The translations under genes and the position numbers were made by a program. Below the pieces are notes generated by a model. It worked only from the letters and a program-made list of their open reading frames with translations. It was not told the origin of the DNA and did not search any database. Positions 1 through 12,529 of a stretch of 64,000 bases of DNA are shown piece by piece. The stretch spans positions 36,717,513 through 36,781,512 of the forward strand of contig NC_053122.1 of the NCBI RefSeq assembly GCF_010015445.1. The letters are read 5' to 3'. How positions within the stretch are numbered: the stretch's first letter is position 1; each line of letters opens with the position of its first letter. This DNA is from Perca fluviatilis. Taxonomy: Eukaryota; Chordata; Actinopteri; Perciformes; Percidae.

Positions 1-920
1 AAATAGACCGAAATAATAACATTAAAAGAAATACAATTAAACCATGATAAGATCTGGTGAAGAAATGTTGATTAAAACAGCGGTTATTGGGCTAAAAATT
101 CCAATAATATCAAAGCTGTATCCAGCTTTGTACTGTAGTGCTAACAATAAAACGTTTGATCGAAGTGTAATCCGTAAGACCACGCATGATGATGTCATTG
201 ACCTACATAGGCATCGCATCCGTGGGCCCGTCACAGAATTTTCGGCGAATCTGTGAAACTGCCACAGATATTGAGTTAAGGGGCCGTGTTCATTTCATGG
301 AATTCTGTGAGACCGGCAGCCTGTAGGCTACTACGAAGCAAGATCAACATGGCCTGGATCTCTTTCAGTTACCCGGCTTCACCTAACCTAACAACTGCAA
401 TACAGTCGCTGCTTCCTAAGTAGTTTATAGTATTAAACTATAATACTACATCTAGCAACATATATGTAGATATTATCATAGTATGCATTTCTTTATTTTA
501 ATAATATTATTTTGGTCTTATTACTGGTGAAATATTACAGTATGCTGTAAGACAGAACACATATGATCAGAGTTGGGCGCATGCAAAGCCGATTTCCCAC
601 AATGCAATGCCAGCATTCATTTCAGAGAATCAGACAACGATCAGCAGGTCTTTAACGCCAGCATCGCTTCAATATATATCTATATAATCAGTGGTTTTGT
701 CACCAGCAACAACACGTTGCTCAGCTTTGTTCCAGTAAGTTATGCACCGTAATAACGTTTAAAAAAATCCGCGTGTATATATCTATGGTCCTGGTAGGCT
801 TAAATTGACTTAACAGCGCCACCTGCTGTTGTGGAGTGTGAATTACAGGACATTTGTTAGAAAATTTACCTGCATTTGTGTGTGGATCAGCAAGGTGGAA
901 AATTAGTGCCAAAAGTCACA
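1..920. other. Non-coding AT-rich stretch
   Basis: I see no gene, RNA or clear mobile element here. Open frames are short, overlap on both strands and show no recognisable domain. There are TA-rich patches around 420-540 and 680-790. Confidence 0.5.
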
Positions 921-1041
921 TGACAGTTTTTCGTACTTGTAGAATTTGTTTTGTACTTGAAGGATTTTTTTATGTACTTGAAAGATTTTTTTTGTACTTG
1001 AAAGATTTTAGTTTGTACTTGCAGGATATTTTTTGTCATTG
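921..1041. repeat. Degenerate ~21-bp minisatellite (about 5 units)
   Basis: The phrase GTACTTGAAAGATTTTTT recurs with small changes about five times (first unit near 932, last near 1014). The minus-strand open frame through it only translates this repeat and the GT tract next to it, so it is not treated as a gene. Confidence 0.7.
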
Positions 1042-1194
1042 AAGAAATAGGTTTCTTTGTATGTGTAAAACATACTGTATTTGTTTGATAGGTAGGTTTC
1101 TTATTTGCAGAACAAAATGCATTAGTTTGTGAATGATGTTTTGTATTTTTAAACCACACTGAGTTTGTTTGTGAATCGTTGGGCGTGAGCAAAA

Positions 1195-1198
<4 letters not shown>

Positions 1199-1270
<72 letters not shown>
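1199..1270. repeat. (GT)n microsatellite
   Basis: About 36 uninterrupted GT dinucleotides. Likely polymorphic in length. It creates false Cys/Val and His/Thr frames on the two strands. Confidence 0.98.
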
Positions 1271-1271
<1 letters not shown>

Positions 1272-1697
1272 TTTTGGCATGATTCTAACTCCATAATATG
1301 GGTGACTTCTATAAACTGCCTCCGATGTTTAACAGAATCAGTCCGATGCGTTGTAATTAATTGTTGCTGAATGATAAAGGACACATTAAGGTTATGTTTC
1401 ATACCAGGATGAATTTAATGTTACAGCATAATTTATGCAAAAGTATATATAGCCTTAAAAAAAAGTGTATATATTTTCTATCTAGTTTGAACATTACCTA
1501 TTTCAGATGAATCGTATCAAAATAACAGTCCAATGAAAGTCTGTTTTATCTTCCCTGATGAACAAAATACTTCTTTTAAAATCGGTTTTAAAGAAATGAG
1601 TCAAATGTTTCCTCCATCGTGGCTGTCACTTTCTGGGTGTGGGCGCTCCTCGGCGGGCAGAGAGACCTCCACATTTTAACTCTAAGTCATAGGGTGT

Positions 1698-1700
<3 letters not shown>

Positions 1701-1754
<54 letters not shown>
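1701..1754. repeat. (AC)n microsatellite
   Basis: About 27 AC dinucleotides. The flanks hold phrases of the type 'ATGAGGACA' (1960-2180), a pattern that also recurs around the 19.4-kb CA tract. The microsatellite may therefore be part of a dispersed repeat rather than an isolated tract. Confidence 0.97.
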
Positions 1755-1758
<4 letters not shown>

Positions 1759-2600
1759 GGGTTTTTGTGTACTGAAGGGACACTGCTGCCCAAACAGGTT
1801 TTTTGCTACATTAGAGGGGCTCCCCTTTCCACTTGCTTCACAAAGATGTGGTTAATATCAAAAAATCTGTTTTAAGCCATACAACACAAATTCCACTTCA
1901 AATATTGAATACACACAACACAACTGAAAATGTAACAACCTGACAACATGCCTAATTATGAGGACAGAAGTTAATTAGGTGCATAAGCCCCGCCCCTGAC
2001 ACAAATCGAAATTATAAGGACTAACCCAATTTGTGAGGACAGTAGCTATACAACACACAAAACTGTCACTGAAGTGCATTAAAGGGTCAATCATGATTAA
2101 ATGGAACATGTCCAAACACATACACTTAAGTGAAGGCACTGTGCATTAAAAGGACACACCTAACATATGAGGACAGATTTTAACAGACAATATAACTCTC
2201 TATATAAGAGCCTCTCTCTCTTTTTATATTTATATAGATATAGATAGGTCAATGTATGCAACCACTTTTTTTGTCTGCTTTATGTCTTTTGCCCATTTGA
2301 GGGCATGAGTGATTAAACTTCAAAGTCATTGCTAATACAAATTGTATTTAATACGGTACACATGCAGCAATGACATTGCTGATACAGTAAAATGACCACT
2401 TTAAAGTGTAGTGGTCTCTTTAAATACAATGCTATTTGTGCGATATGACTGGTAATCTACATCCAGTATGACCTTGTAAAAGACAGCTTATACATAGAGA
2501 CAAATTACATCAGTCAGTGAAAAAGGTGCTATTTTCATCAGAGGAAACTTGCCCCTTTTTAAGAACAACAAAGAACTACAACATAATTGCATCATAACGG
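1755..2600. other. Non-coding stretch with short recurring phrases
   Basis: No gene seen. Around 2075-2098 the phrase GCATTAAAGGGTCAATCATG resembles the terminal repeat of the element at 32439-33134, so a decayed copy of that element may end here. An AT-rich patch lies at 2200-2260. Confidence 0.4.
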
Positions 2601-2612
2601 CAACATAACACT

Positions 2613-2830
2613 TTATTGGCGGCTTTTCTTCTTCAGAGTTTTGCCCCGATTTCTTACAAAGTCTCTGATGTTTTGAAGTGACTGCCTATCAAGAGCAGGG
2701 TGTTCAGCGTTCTTGCACTGCTGGCATTCAATTCTTGTGGCCAGTTTTCCGTTGACACTGTGCTTTTTAAAAATGTCTCATCATAGCTGCAACATCTTTT
2801 GGGGACCACTGCCTTTTCTGTTGCATTGGT
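2613..2830 (-). pseudogene. Decayed exon of a fish multi-copy protein family (C-terminal part)
   Basis: On the minus strand the sequence reads as a basic C-terminus with a Cys-x2-Cys pair (IECQQCKNAEHPAL), then a segment ending in RDFVRNRGKTLKKKSRQ and a TAA stop at 2615-2613. The layout (Trp-Ser start, Cys-x2-Cys, 'VRN' helix, Lys-rich end) resembles an uncharacterised protein type that I recall as common and dispersed in fish genomes, often tied to mobile elements. The upstream half (WSPKDV, near 2795) is in another frame. The shift falls near the homopolymers around 2768. No function can be assigned; it is a broken fragment. Confidence 0.4.
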
Positions 2831-3409
2831 TGATCCTGTCTCTCAGGGCAATTTCCAGGAGACACTACAAAGTGATAAAACATATTCGGTCAAGTCAGTG
2901 GAAATCTACATGCCTAGAGTTAACACCTATGCACAGAAATGTTGTTACCTACTAAATCGACAACTTAAAATCTGACTTTTTCTCCTCTTGATTTCCCATC
3001 TGTCGGTACTTGTACTGGAAAATACCATGTAGTGATCAAATGCTAATGCTCTCTCTTGCCATATTTAAAATGTGTAAAACTAACTGCATGGATCTCACTG
3101 GGATCATTCTTTTATGTTTAAGGTAGCATAGTGCGTTTTTATGAGTGCTTGTTTTCTGGGCTGCTCTTTATGTCAAACTTTGTGAGATATGTAAAATGTA
3201 TTTCATCCTGAAAATCTATCTAAATTACTTCATAATATGCACACAAAAAAATAACGTGAAAATCTAATACTAATCCATCTCAAGGCAGAATAGGGTCCAT
3301 TGCACACGGCACATTTTTCCAAGCTTGGAATTACTGAGGAAACCACATCATATTTACAGTTTTTATGACAAAAACAGTGAATTAGAGATTGCGTTATACA
3401 TTTGTATCT

Positions 3410-3759
3410 GTCAGATATCACAGTGGCATGGTGATCCTCTGACTTGGTTGAAATCTTGTGTACAAAATTGGAAATAAAGTCATTAAATAACAAGTAAGGC
3501 ACAACACAATTGTCTATTTAAGATAAAGGGCTCAAGTATACAGTATGTAAACATAAAAATGTCTTCAGCCATTCACAGAAATTAAGTCAGTGCAGCATCG
3601 TGACATCCATTATATGACAAATGACTGGACAACAAATGAGTGAAGTTACTGATATCTTGAAAGCTAACAATACAATTACGTACTAAGGTAAATATATTGA
3701 TATAAATGAGATGGTAATGTAGTGCAATGATGATAGTGAGTGTAAAAATTCATCTTTAT

Positions 3760-3855
<96 letters not shown>

Positions 3856-4836
3856 ACTGTGTATACAAAAACAATCCTTTGTGTGTTTGTACTGGTCAGG
3901 TGTATTCACTATAAGGACTGTGTATGGATACTGTTAAGTGTTTTATTGAACAGACAAGTTATAAATTATTTGGTTCCCTTGAAACTTGGTTTTTCACCTT
4001 TAGTATATCCTTGTAATATTAGATGCATAACAATTTCAAGTGGATCAAAGAATCTATTTATGGTAAGATTATTGAGAAATGGATTTTCAGGGATAAATGT
4101 TATACATAAACAGTCCTTTGTGTGTATGTACTGGTCAGGTGTATACACTTTAAGGACTGTGTATGGATACTGTTAAGTTTTGTATTGGTGTGTATGCAAA
4201 GATGAATTTTTATACTATCATCATAACACTACATTACTGTCTCATTTACTTATATGAACACATACAATAATGCAATAAAAAAAAAACTTTTTAACACAAA
4301 TTGTTAATCATTTTTTTGTATTATGGCTAAAAACATAAGAAGCTATCAGTTTAGTTTCTATTGCAATACCTAACTCCTTTCTCTTGTGATTACACATTGT
4401 TTCATGGAATTCCATTTGAACTGGTCTTCTGTTAATGTCACTGTCAATTAAATTTGATAAACCACATCCACACAGGGATGATAAAAAATAGCCTGGGTTT
4501 TTTAAAAGTATTGATTTAAACAGAATTGAAGTGATTTTTTTCCACTTAAATTTTTGTGGAACTAATATTATAGAGAAATGCTGATACTACTAATAATACT
4601 AAATACTAACAGCATATATACATTTTTCAATAATCTTACTATGGAGGGATAATGTCCAAATACACTGTCCTCAAAGTGTCTACAACTGACCAGTACATGT
4701 ACACTGAGGACTGTGTATCCATAACTCCCTACTCAAATATCAACATCTGGTAAAAACTGCTTTGCCAACCAAAAAGATCTGATGTCAATATCAAAATTAA
4801 ATAAGATTAAGTCACCTTTTCAACATCTTTAAAGCT
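3410..4836. repeat. Array unit 1, left arm replaced by (TA)n
   Basis: The start matches the other units. After the outer edge of the left arm (about 3705-3760), the rest of the arm and the spacer are missing and a TA tract stands in their place. The right arm (3853-4250) and the unique part follow normally. This explains the length of 1427 bp against about 1840 bp in the others. Confidence 0.85.
3766..3852. repeat. (TA)n microsatellite inside array unit 1
   Basis: About 43 TA dinucleotides sit exactly where the other units have the inner left arm and spacer. The tract may have grown at a deletion scar in the foldback. It can itself extrude as a cruciform. Confidence 0.97.
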
Positions 4837-5124
4837 GTCAGATTATCACGGTACCATGATGATCCTCTGTCGTAAGTTGAAATCATGTGTAGAAAATTGG
4901 AAAAAATAATTAAATAACCAGTAAGGCACAACACAATGATCTATTTCAGAGAAAGACATGGGCTCAAGTATACAACATGTAAACATAAAATGTGTTCAGC
5001 CATTCACAGAAATGAATTCACTGCAGCATCGTGACATCCATTATCGGACAAATGACTGGAGAACAAATGACTGAAGTTACTGATATCTTGAAAGCTAACA
5101 ATACAATTACCTACTAAGGTAAAT

Positions 5125-6105
5125 ATACTGATATAAATGAGATAGTAATGTAATGCAATGACGATAGTGAGTGTAAAATTCATCTTTGCGTACACACCAA
5201 TACAAAACTTAACAGAATCCATACACAGTCCTAGTGTATACACCTGACCAGTACATACACACTAAGGACTGTTTCTGTATACCATTTAACCCTGAAAATC
5301 CATTTCTCAAAAATCTTACCATAACTAGATTCTTTGAACCACTTGAAATTGTTATGCATCTAATATTACAAGGATATACTAAAGGTGAGAAAACAAGTTT
5401 CAAGGGAACCAAGAAATGTATAATTTGTAAGTTCAATAAAACACTGAACAGTATCCATACACAGTCCTTATAGTGTATACACCTGACCAGTACAAACACA
5501 CAAAGGACTGTTTCTGTATATACAGTCCTTATACTTATATAAAGCTATTTGGTGAGAAAGATTCTCCTGTCAAGTCCCCTGTCCTGTTCTGTCCAGACAT
5601 GACACTTGTAATACCTGAAAATTGCTCAGACAACATTAATCAGGCACGTATTAATAAATATTCTTGAGTTATATGTTTTTGTGAAAAGGTTAAAGACATT
5701 CTGATGACTGTATGTACAGAAACAGTCCTTTGTGTGTTTGTACTGGTCAGGTGTATGCACTATAAGGACTGTGTATGGATACTGTTAAGTGTTTTATTGA
5801 ACAGACAAGTTATAAATGATTTGGTTCCCTTGAAACTTGGTTTTTCACCTTTAGTATATTATTGTAATATTAGATGCATAACAATTTCAAGTGGATCAAA
5901 GAATCTATTTATGGTAAGATTATTGAGAAATGGATTTTCAGGGATAAATGTATACAAAAAAGTCCTTTGTGTGTATGTACTGGTCAGTGTATACACAGGT
6001 GTAAGTGACTGTGTATGGATACTGTTAAGTTTTGTATCGGTGTGTTGCAAAGATGAATTTTTACACTATCATCATTACACTACATTACTGTCTCATTTAC
6101 GTATG
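5125..6105. repeat. Long inverted repeat of array unit 2
   Basis: The left arm (about 5125-5525) is the reverse complement of the right arm (about 5703-6105). Examples: GAGATAGTAATGTA near 5140 against TACATTACTGTCTC near 6084, and CTTATAGTGTATACACCTGA near 5467 against its complement near 5745. Four copies of a hairpin module of about 65 bp (a CAGTCCTT...AAGGACTG pair around GTACTGGTCAGG) lie in the arms near 5220-5275, 5465-5515, 5722-5772 and 5965-6015. A fifth, diverged copy lies in the unique part near 6523-6570. The spacer, 5525-5700, is not palindromic. Confidence 0.88.
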
Positions 6106-7004
6106 TGAACACATACAATAATGAAATTAAAATGTGTTTTAACACAAATTGTTAATCATTTTGTTGTATTATGGCTAAAAACATAAGAAGCTATCAGTTT
6201 AGTTTCTATTGCAATACCTAACTCCTTTCTCTTGTGATTACACATTATTTCATGGAATTCCATTTGAACTGGTCTTCTGTTAATGTCACTGTCAATTGAA
6301 TTTGATAAACCACATCCAAACAGGGATGATAAAAAATAGCCTGGGTTTTTTAAAAGTATTGATTTAAACAGAATTTAAGTGATTTTTTCCCACTTAAATC
6401 TTTGTGGCTCTAAAATTATAGAGAAATGCTGATACTACTAATAATGCTAAATACATAACAGCATATATTCAGAGTCACATTTAACAATAATCTTACTATG
6501 GAGGGATAATGTCCAAATACACTGTCCTCAAACTGTCCACAACTGACCATTACATGTACACTGAGGACTGTGTATCCATACCACTCCCTGAAATATCAGC
6601 ATCTAGTGAAACGTCTTTGCAACCAAAAATATCTGATGTCAATGTCAACATTAAATAGAGATTAAGTCACCTTTTCAACATCTTTGAGGCTGTCAGATGC
6701 CAAGACCGCTTGGTAACCCTCTGCCTCAGTTGAAATCTTGTGTAGAAAAAGGGAGAAATTATCATTAATTAACCAGTAAGGCACAACAAAATTATGCTTG
6801 TTGATATGGAGTGAGGTAACAACGTAATTATCTAGACAGGAGTAAGATAAGGCTTCAGGTATACAGTATGTTCAAATGAATATTTGTACAGCCATTCACA
6901 GAAATTGAGTCAGTTCAACACAGTGACATCCAGTGTTAAACAAATGACTATAGTTACTGATATCCTAAAAGCTAACAATACAATTACGTACTAAGGTAAA
7001 GATA

Positions 7005-7945
7005 CTGATATAAATGAGACAGTAATGTAGTGCAATAATGATAGTGAGTGTAAAAATTCATCTTTGCATACACACCAATACATGTAGTACATACACACTA
7101 AGGACTGTTTCTGTATACCATTTAGCCCTGAAAATCCATTTCTCAATAATCTTACCATAAGTAGATTCTTTGAACCACTTGAAATTGTTATGCATCTAAT
7201 ATTACAAGGATATACTAAAGGTGAGAAACCAAGTTTAAAGGGGACCAAGAAATGTATAACTTGTAAGTTCAATAAAACACTGAACAGTATCCATACACAG
7301 TCCTTATAGTGTATACACCTGACCAGTACAAACACACAAAGGACTGTTTCTGTATATACAGTCCTTATACTTATATAAAGCTATTTGGTGAGAAAGATTC
7401 TCCTGTCAAGTCCCCTGTCCTGTTCTGTCCAGACATGACACTTGTAATACCTGAAAATTGCTCAGACAACATTAATCAGGCACGTTTAACATAAATATTC
7501 TTGAGTTATATGTTTTTGTGAAAAGGTTAAAGACATTCTGATGACTGTATGTACAGAAACAGTCCTTTGTGTGTTTGTACTGGTCAGGTGTATGCACTAT
7601 AAGGACTGTGTATGGATACTGTTAAGTGTTTTATTGAACAGACAAGTTATAAATGATTTGGTTCCCTTGAAACTTGGTTTTTCACCTTTAGTATATTATT
7701 GTAATATTAGATGCATAACAATTTCAAGTGGATCAAAGAATCTATTTATGGTAAGATTATTGAGAAATGGATTTTCAGGGATAAATGTTATACATAAAAA
7801 GTCCTTTGTGTGTATGTACTGGTCAGGTGTATACACTGTAAGGACTGTGTATGGATACTGTTAAGTTTTGTATCGGTGTGTATGCAAAGATGAATTTTTA
7901 CACTATCATCATTACACTACATTACTGTCTCATTTACGTATGTGA
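7005..7945. repeat. Long inverted repeat of array unit 3
   Basis: Same organisation as unit 2: left arm about 7005-7365, spacer 7365-7540, right arm 7540-7945. The left outer hairpin module is partly deleted near 7080-7095. Confidence 0.85.
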
Positions 7946-8854
7946 ACACATACAATAATGAAATTAAAATGTGTTTTAACACAAATTGTTAATCATTTTG
8001 TTGTATTATGGCTAAAAACATAAGAAGCTATCAGTTTAGTTTCTATTGCAATACCTAACTCCTTTCTCTTGTGATTACACATTATTTCATGGAATTCCAT
8101 TTGAACTGGTCTTCTGTTAATGTCACTGTCAATTGAATTTGATAAACCACATCCAAACAGGGATGATAAAAATAGCCTGGGTTGTTTTAAAAAGTATTGA
8201 TTTAAACACAGAATTTAAGTGATTTTTTCCACACTTAAATCTTTGTGGCTCTAAAATTATAGAGAAATGCTGATACTACTAATAATGCTAAATACATAAC
8301 AGCATATATTCAGAGTCACATTTAACAATAATCTTACTATGGAGGGATAATGTCCAAATACACTGTCCTCAAACTGTCCACAACTGACCATTACATGTAC
8401 ACTGAGGACTGTGTATCCATACCACTCCCTGAAATATCAGCATCTAGTGAAACGTCTTTGCAACCAAAAATATCTGATGTCAATGTCAACATTAAATAGA
8501 GATTAAGTCACCTTTTCAACATCTTTGAGGCTGTCAGATGCCAAGACCGCATGGTAACCCTCTGCCTCAGTTGAAATCTTGTGTAGAAAAAGGGAGAAAT
8601 TATCATTAATTAACCAGTAAGGCACAACAAAATTATGCTTGTTGATATGGAGTGAGGTAACAACGTAATTATCTAGACAGGAGTAAGATAAGGCTTTAGG
8701 TATACAGTATGTTCAAATGAATATTTGTACAGCCATTCACAGAAATTTAGTCAGTTCAGCACAGTGACATCCAGTGTTAAACAAATGACTATAGTTACTG
8801 ATATCCTAAAAGCTAACAATACAATTACGTACTAAGGTAAAGATACTGATATAA

Positions 8855-9785
8855 ATGAGACAGTAATGTAGTGCAATGATGATAGTGAGTGTAAAAATTC
8901 ATCTTTGCATACACATCAATACATGTAGTACATACACACTAAGGACTGTTTCTGTATACCATTTAGCCCTGAAAATCCATTTCTCAATAATCTTACCATA
9001 ACTAGATTCTTTGAACCACTTGAAATTGTTATGCATCTAATATTACAAGGATATACTAAAGGTGAGAAACCAAGTTTCAAGGGAACCAAGAAATGTATAA
9101 TTTGTAAGTTCAATAAAACACTGAACAGTATCCATACACAGTCCTTATAGCGTATACACCTGACCAGTACAAACACACAAAGGACTGTTTCTGTATATAC
9201 AGTCCTTATACTTATATAAAGCTATTTGGTGAGAAAGATTCTCCTGTCAAGTCCCCTGTCCTGTTCTGTCCAGACATGACACTTGTAATACCTGAAAATT
9301 GCTCAGACAACATTAATCAGGCACGTTTAACAAAAATATTCTTGAGTTATATGTTTTTGTGAAAAGGTTAAAGACATTCTGATGACTGTATATACAGAAA
9401 CAGTCCTTTGTGTGTTTGTACTGGTCAGGTGTATGCACTATAAGGACTGTGTATGGATACTGTTAAGTGTTTTATTGAACAGACAAGTTATAAATGATTT
9501 GGTTCCCTTGAAACTTGGTTTTTCACCTTTAGTATATTATTGTAATATTAGATGCATAACAATTTCAAGTGGATCAAAGAATCTATTTATGGTAAGATTA
9601 TTGAGAAATGGATGTTCAGGGATAAATGTTATACATAAAAAGTCCTTTGTGTGTATGTACTGGTCAGGTGTATACACTGTAAGGACTGTGTATGGATACT
9701 GTTAAGTTTTGTATCGGTGTGTATGCAAAGATGAATTTTTACACTATCATTACACTACATTACTGTCTCATTTACGTATGTGAAC
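8855..9785. repeat. Long inverted repeat of array unit 4
   Basis: Left arm about 8855-9200, spacer 9200-9380, right arm 9380-9785. Nearly identical to unit 3; the two right-arm open frames differ by only a couple of residues. This points to recent tandem amplification or homogenisation. Confidence 0.85.
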
Positions 9786-10689
9786 ACATACAATAATGAA
9801 ATTAAAATGTGTTTTAACACAAATTGTTAATAATTTTGTTGTATTATGGCTAAAAACATAAGAAGCTATCAGTTTAGTTTCTATTGCAATACCTAACTCC
9901 TTTCTCTTGTGATTACACATTATTTCATGGAATTCCATTTGAACTGGTCTTCTGTTAATGTCACTGTCAATTAAATTTGATAAACCACATCCACACAGGG
10001 ATGATAAAAAATAGCCTGGGTTTTTTAAAAGTATTGATTTAAACACAGAATTTAAGTGATTTTTTTCCACTTAAATCTTTGTGGCTCTAATATTATAGAG
10101 AAATGCTGATACTACTAATAATGCTAAATACCTAACAGCATATATTCAGAGTCACATTTAACAATAATCTTACTATGGAGGGATAATGTCCAAATACACT
10201 GTCCTCAAACTGTCCACAACTGACCAGTACATGTACACTGAGGACTGTGTATCCATACCACTCCCTGAAATATCAGCATCTAGTGAAACGTCTTTGCAAC
10301 CAAAAATATCTGATGTCAATGTCAACATTAAATAGAGATTAAGTCACCTTTTCAACATCTTTGAGGCTGTCAGATGCCAAGACCGCATGGTAACCCTCTG
10401 CCTCAGTTGAAATCTTGTGTAGAAAAAGGGAGAAATTATCATTAATTAACCAGTAAGGCACAACAAAATTATGCTTGTTGATATGGAGTGAGGTAACAAC
10501 GTAATTATCTAGACAGGAGTAAGATAAGGCTTCAGGTATACAGTATGTTCAAATGAATATTTGTACAGCCATTCACAGAAATTTAGTCAGTTCAGCACAG
10601 TGACATCCAGTGTTAAACAAATGACTATAGTTACTGATATCCTAAAAGCTAACAATACAATTACGTACTAAGGTAAAGATACTGATATA

Positions 10690-11630
10690 AATGAGACAGT
10701 AATGTAGTGCAATGATGATAGTGAGTGTAAAAATTCATCTTTGCATAATAATATCAATACATGTAGTACATACACACTAAGGACTGTTTCTGTATAACAT
10801 TTAGCCCTGAAAATCCATTTCTCAATAATCTTACCATAACTAGATTCTTTGAACCACTTGGAATTGTTATGCATCTAATATTACAAGGATATACTAAAGG
10901 TGAGAAACCAAGTTTCAAGGGAACCAAATAAATGTATAACTTGTAAGTTCAATAAAACACTGAACAGTATCCATACACAGTCCTTATCGTGTATACACCT
11001 GACCAAGTACAAACACACAAAGGACTTTTTCTGTATGTACAGTCCTTATACTTATATAAAGCTATTTGGTGAGAAAGATTCTCCTGTCAAGTCCACTGTC
11101 CTGTTCTGTCCAGACATGACACTTGTAATACCTGAATATTGCTCAGACAACATTAATCAGGTACGTTAAACAAAAATATTCTTGAGTTTTATATGTTTTG
11201 TAAAAAGGTTAAAGACATTCTAATGACTGTATATACAGAAACAGTCCTTTGTGTGTTTGTACTGCGGTCAGGTGTATGCACTATAAGGACTGTGTATGGA
11301 TACTGTTAAGTGTTTTATTGAACAGACAAGTTATAAATTATTTGGTTCCATTGAATCTTGGTTTCTACCTTAGTAGTATATTATTGTAATATTAGATGCA
11401 TAACAATTTCAAGTGGATCAAAGAATCTATTTATGGTAAGATTATTGAGAAATGGATGTTCAGGGATAAATGTTATACATAAAAAGTCCTTTGTGTGTAT
11501 GTACTGGTCAGGTGTATACACTGTAAGGACTGTGTATGGATACTGTTTTGTTTTGGTGTGTATGCAAAGATGAATTTTTACACTATCATCATTACACTAC
11601 ATTACTGTCTCATTTATGTATATGAACACA
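10690..11630. repeat. Long inverted repeat of array unit 5
   Basis: Same structure. The spacer ends with CAGGTACGTT (near 11158), where units 2-4 have CAGGCACGT. The start of the right arm carries a few extra single-base changes relative to units 3-4, for example near 11345-11375. Confidence 0.85.
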
Positions 11631-12529
11631 TACAATAATGAAATTAAAATGTGTTTTAACACAAATTGTTAATAATTTTGTTGTATTATGGCTAAAAACA
11701 TAAGAAGTTATCAGTTTAGTTTCTATTGCAATACCTAACTCCTTTCTCTTGTGAGTACACATTATTTCATGGAATTCCATTTGAATTGGTCTTCTGTTAA
11801 TGTCACTGTCAATTAAATTTGATAAACCATATCCACACAGGGATGATAAAAAATAGCCTGGGTTTTTAAAAGTATTGATTTAAACACAGAATTTAAGTGA
11901 TTTTTTCCACTTACATTTTTGTGGCTCTAAAATTATAGAGAAATGCTGATACTACTAATAATACTAAATACCTAACAGCATATATTCAGAGTCACATTTA
12001 ACAATAATCTTACTATGGAGGGATAATGTCCAAATACACTGTCCTCAAAGTGTCCACAACTGACCAGTACATGTACATTGAGGACTGTGTATCCATACCA
12101 CTCCCTCAAATATCAGCATCTAGTGAAACGTCTTTGCAACCAAAAAGATCTGATGTCAATATCAACATTAAATAGAGATTAAGTCACCTTTTCAACATCT
12201 TTGAGGCTATCAGATGCCAAGACCGCATGGTAACCCTCTGCCTCAGTTGAAATCTTGTGTAGAAAAAGGGAGAAATTATCATTAATTAACCAGTAAGGCA
12301 CAACAAAATTATGCTTGTTGATATGGAGTGAGGTAACAACGTAATTATCTAGACAGGAGTAAGATAAGGCTTCAGGTATACAGTATGTTCAAATGAATAT
12401 TTGTACAGCCATTCACAGAAATTGAGTCAGTTCAAGCACAGTGACATCCAGTGTTAAACAAATGACTATAGTTACTGATATCCTAAAAGCTAACAATACA
12501 ATTACGTATTGCGGTAAAGATACTGATAT

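Noticed and set aside
887..1402. 171-codon minus-strand open frame with a His-Thr run
   Set aside because: It is a translation of the GT microsatellite and the adjoining 21-bp minisatellite; no domain and no splice context.
3727..4176. 149-codon open frame with an Ile-Tyr run
   Set aside because: The run is the TA microsatellite; the rest is the same arm sequence that also reads open on the opposite strand in other units because the arms are inverted.
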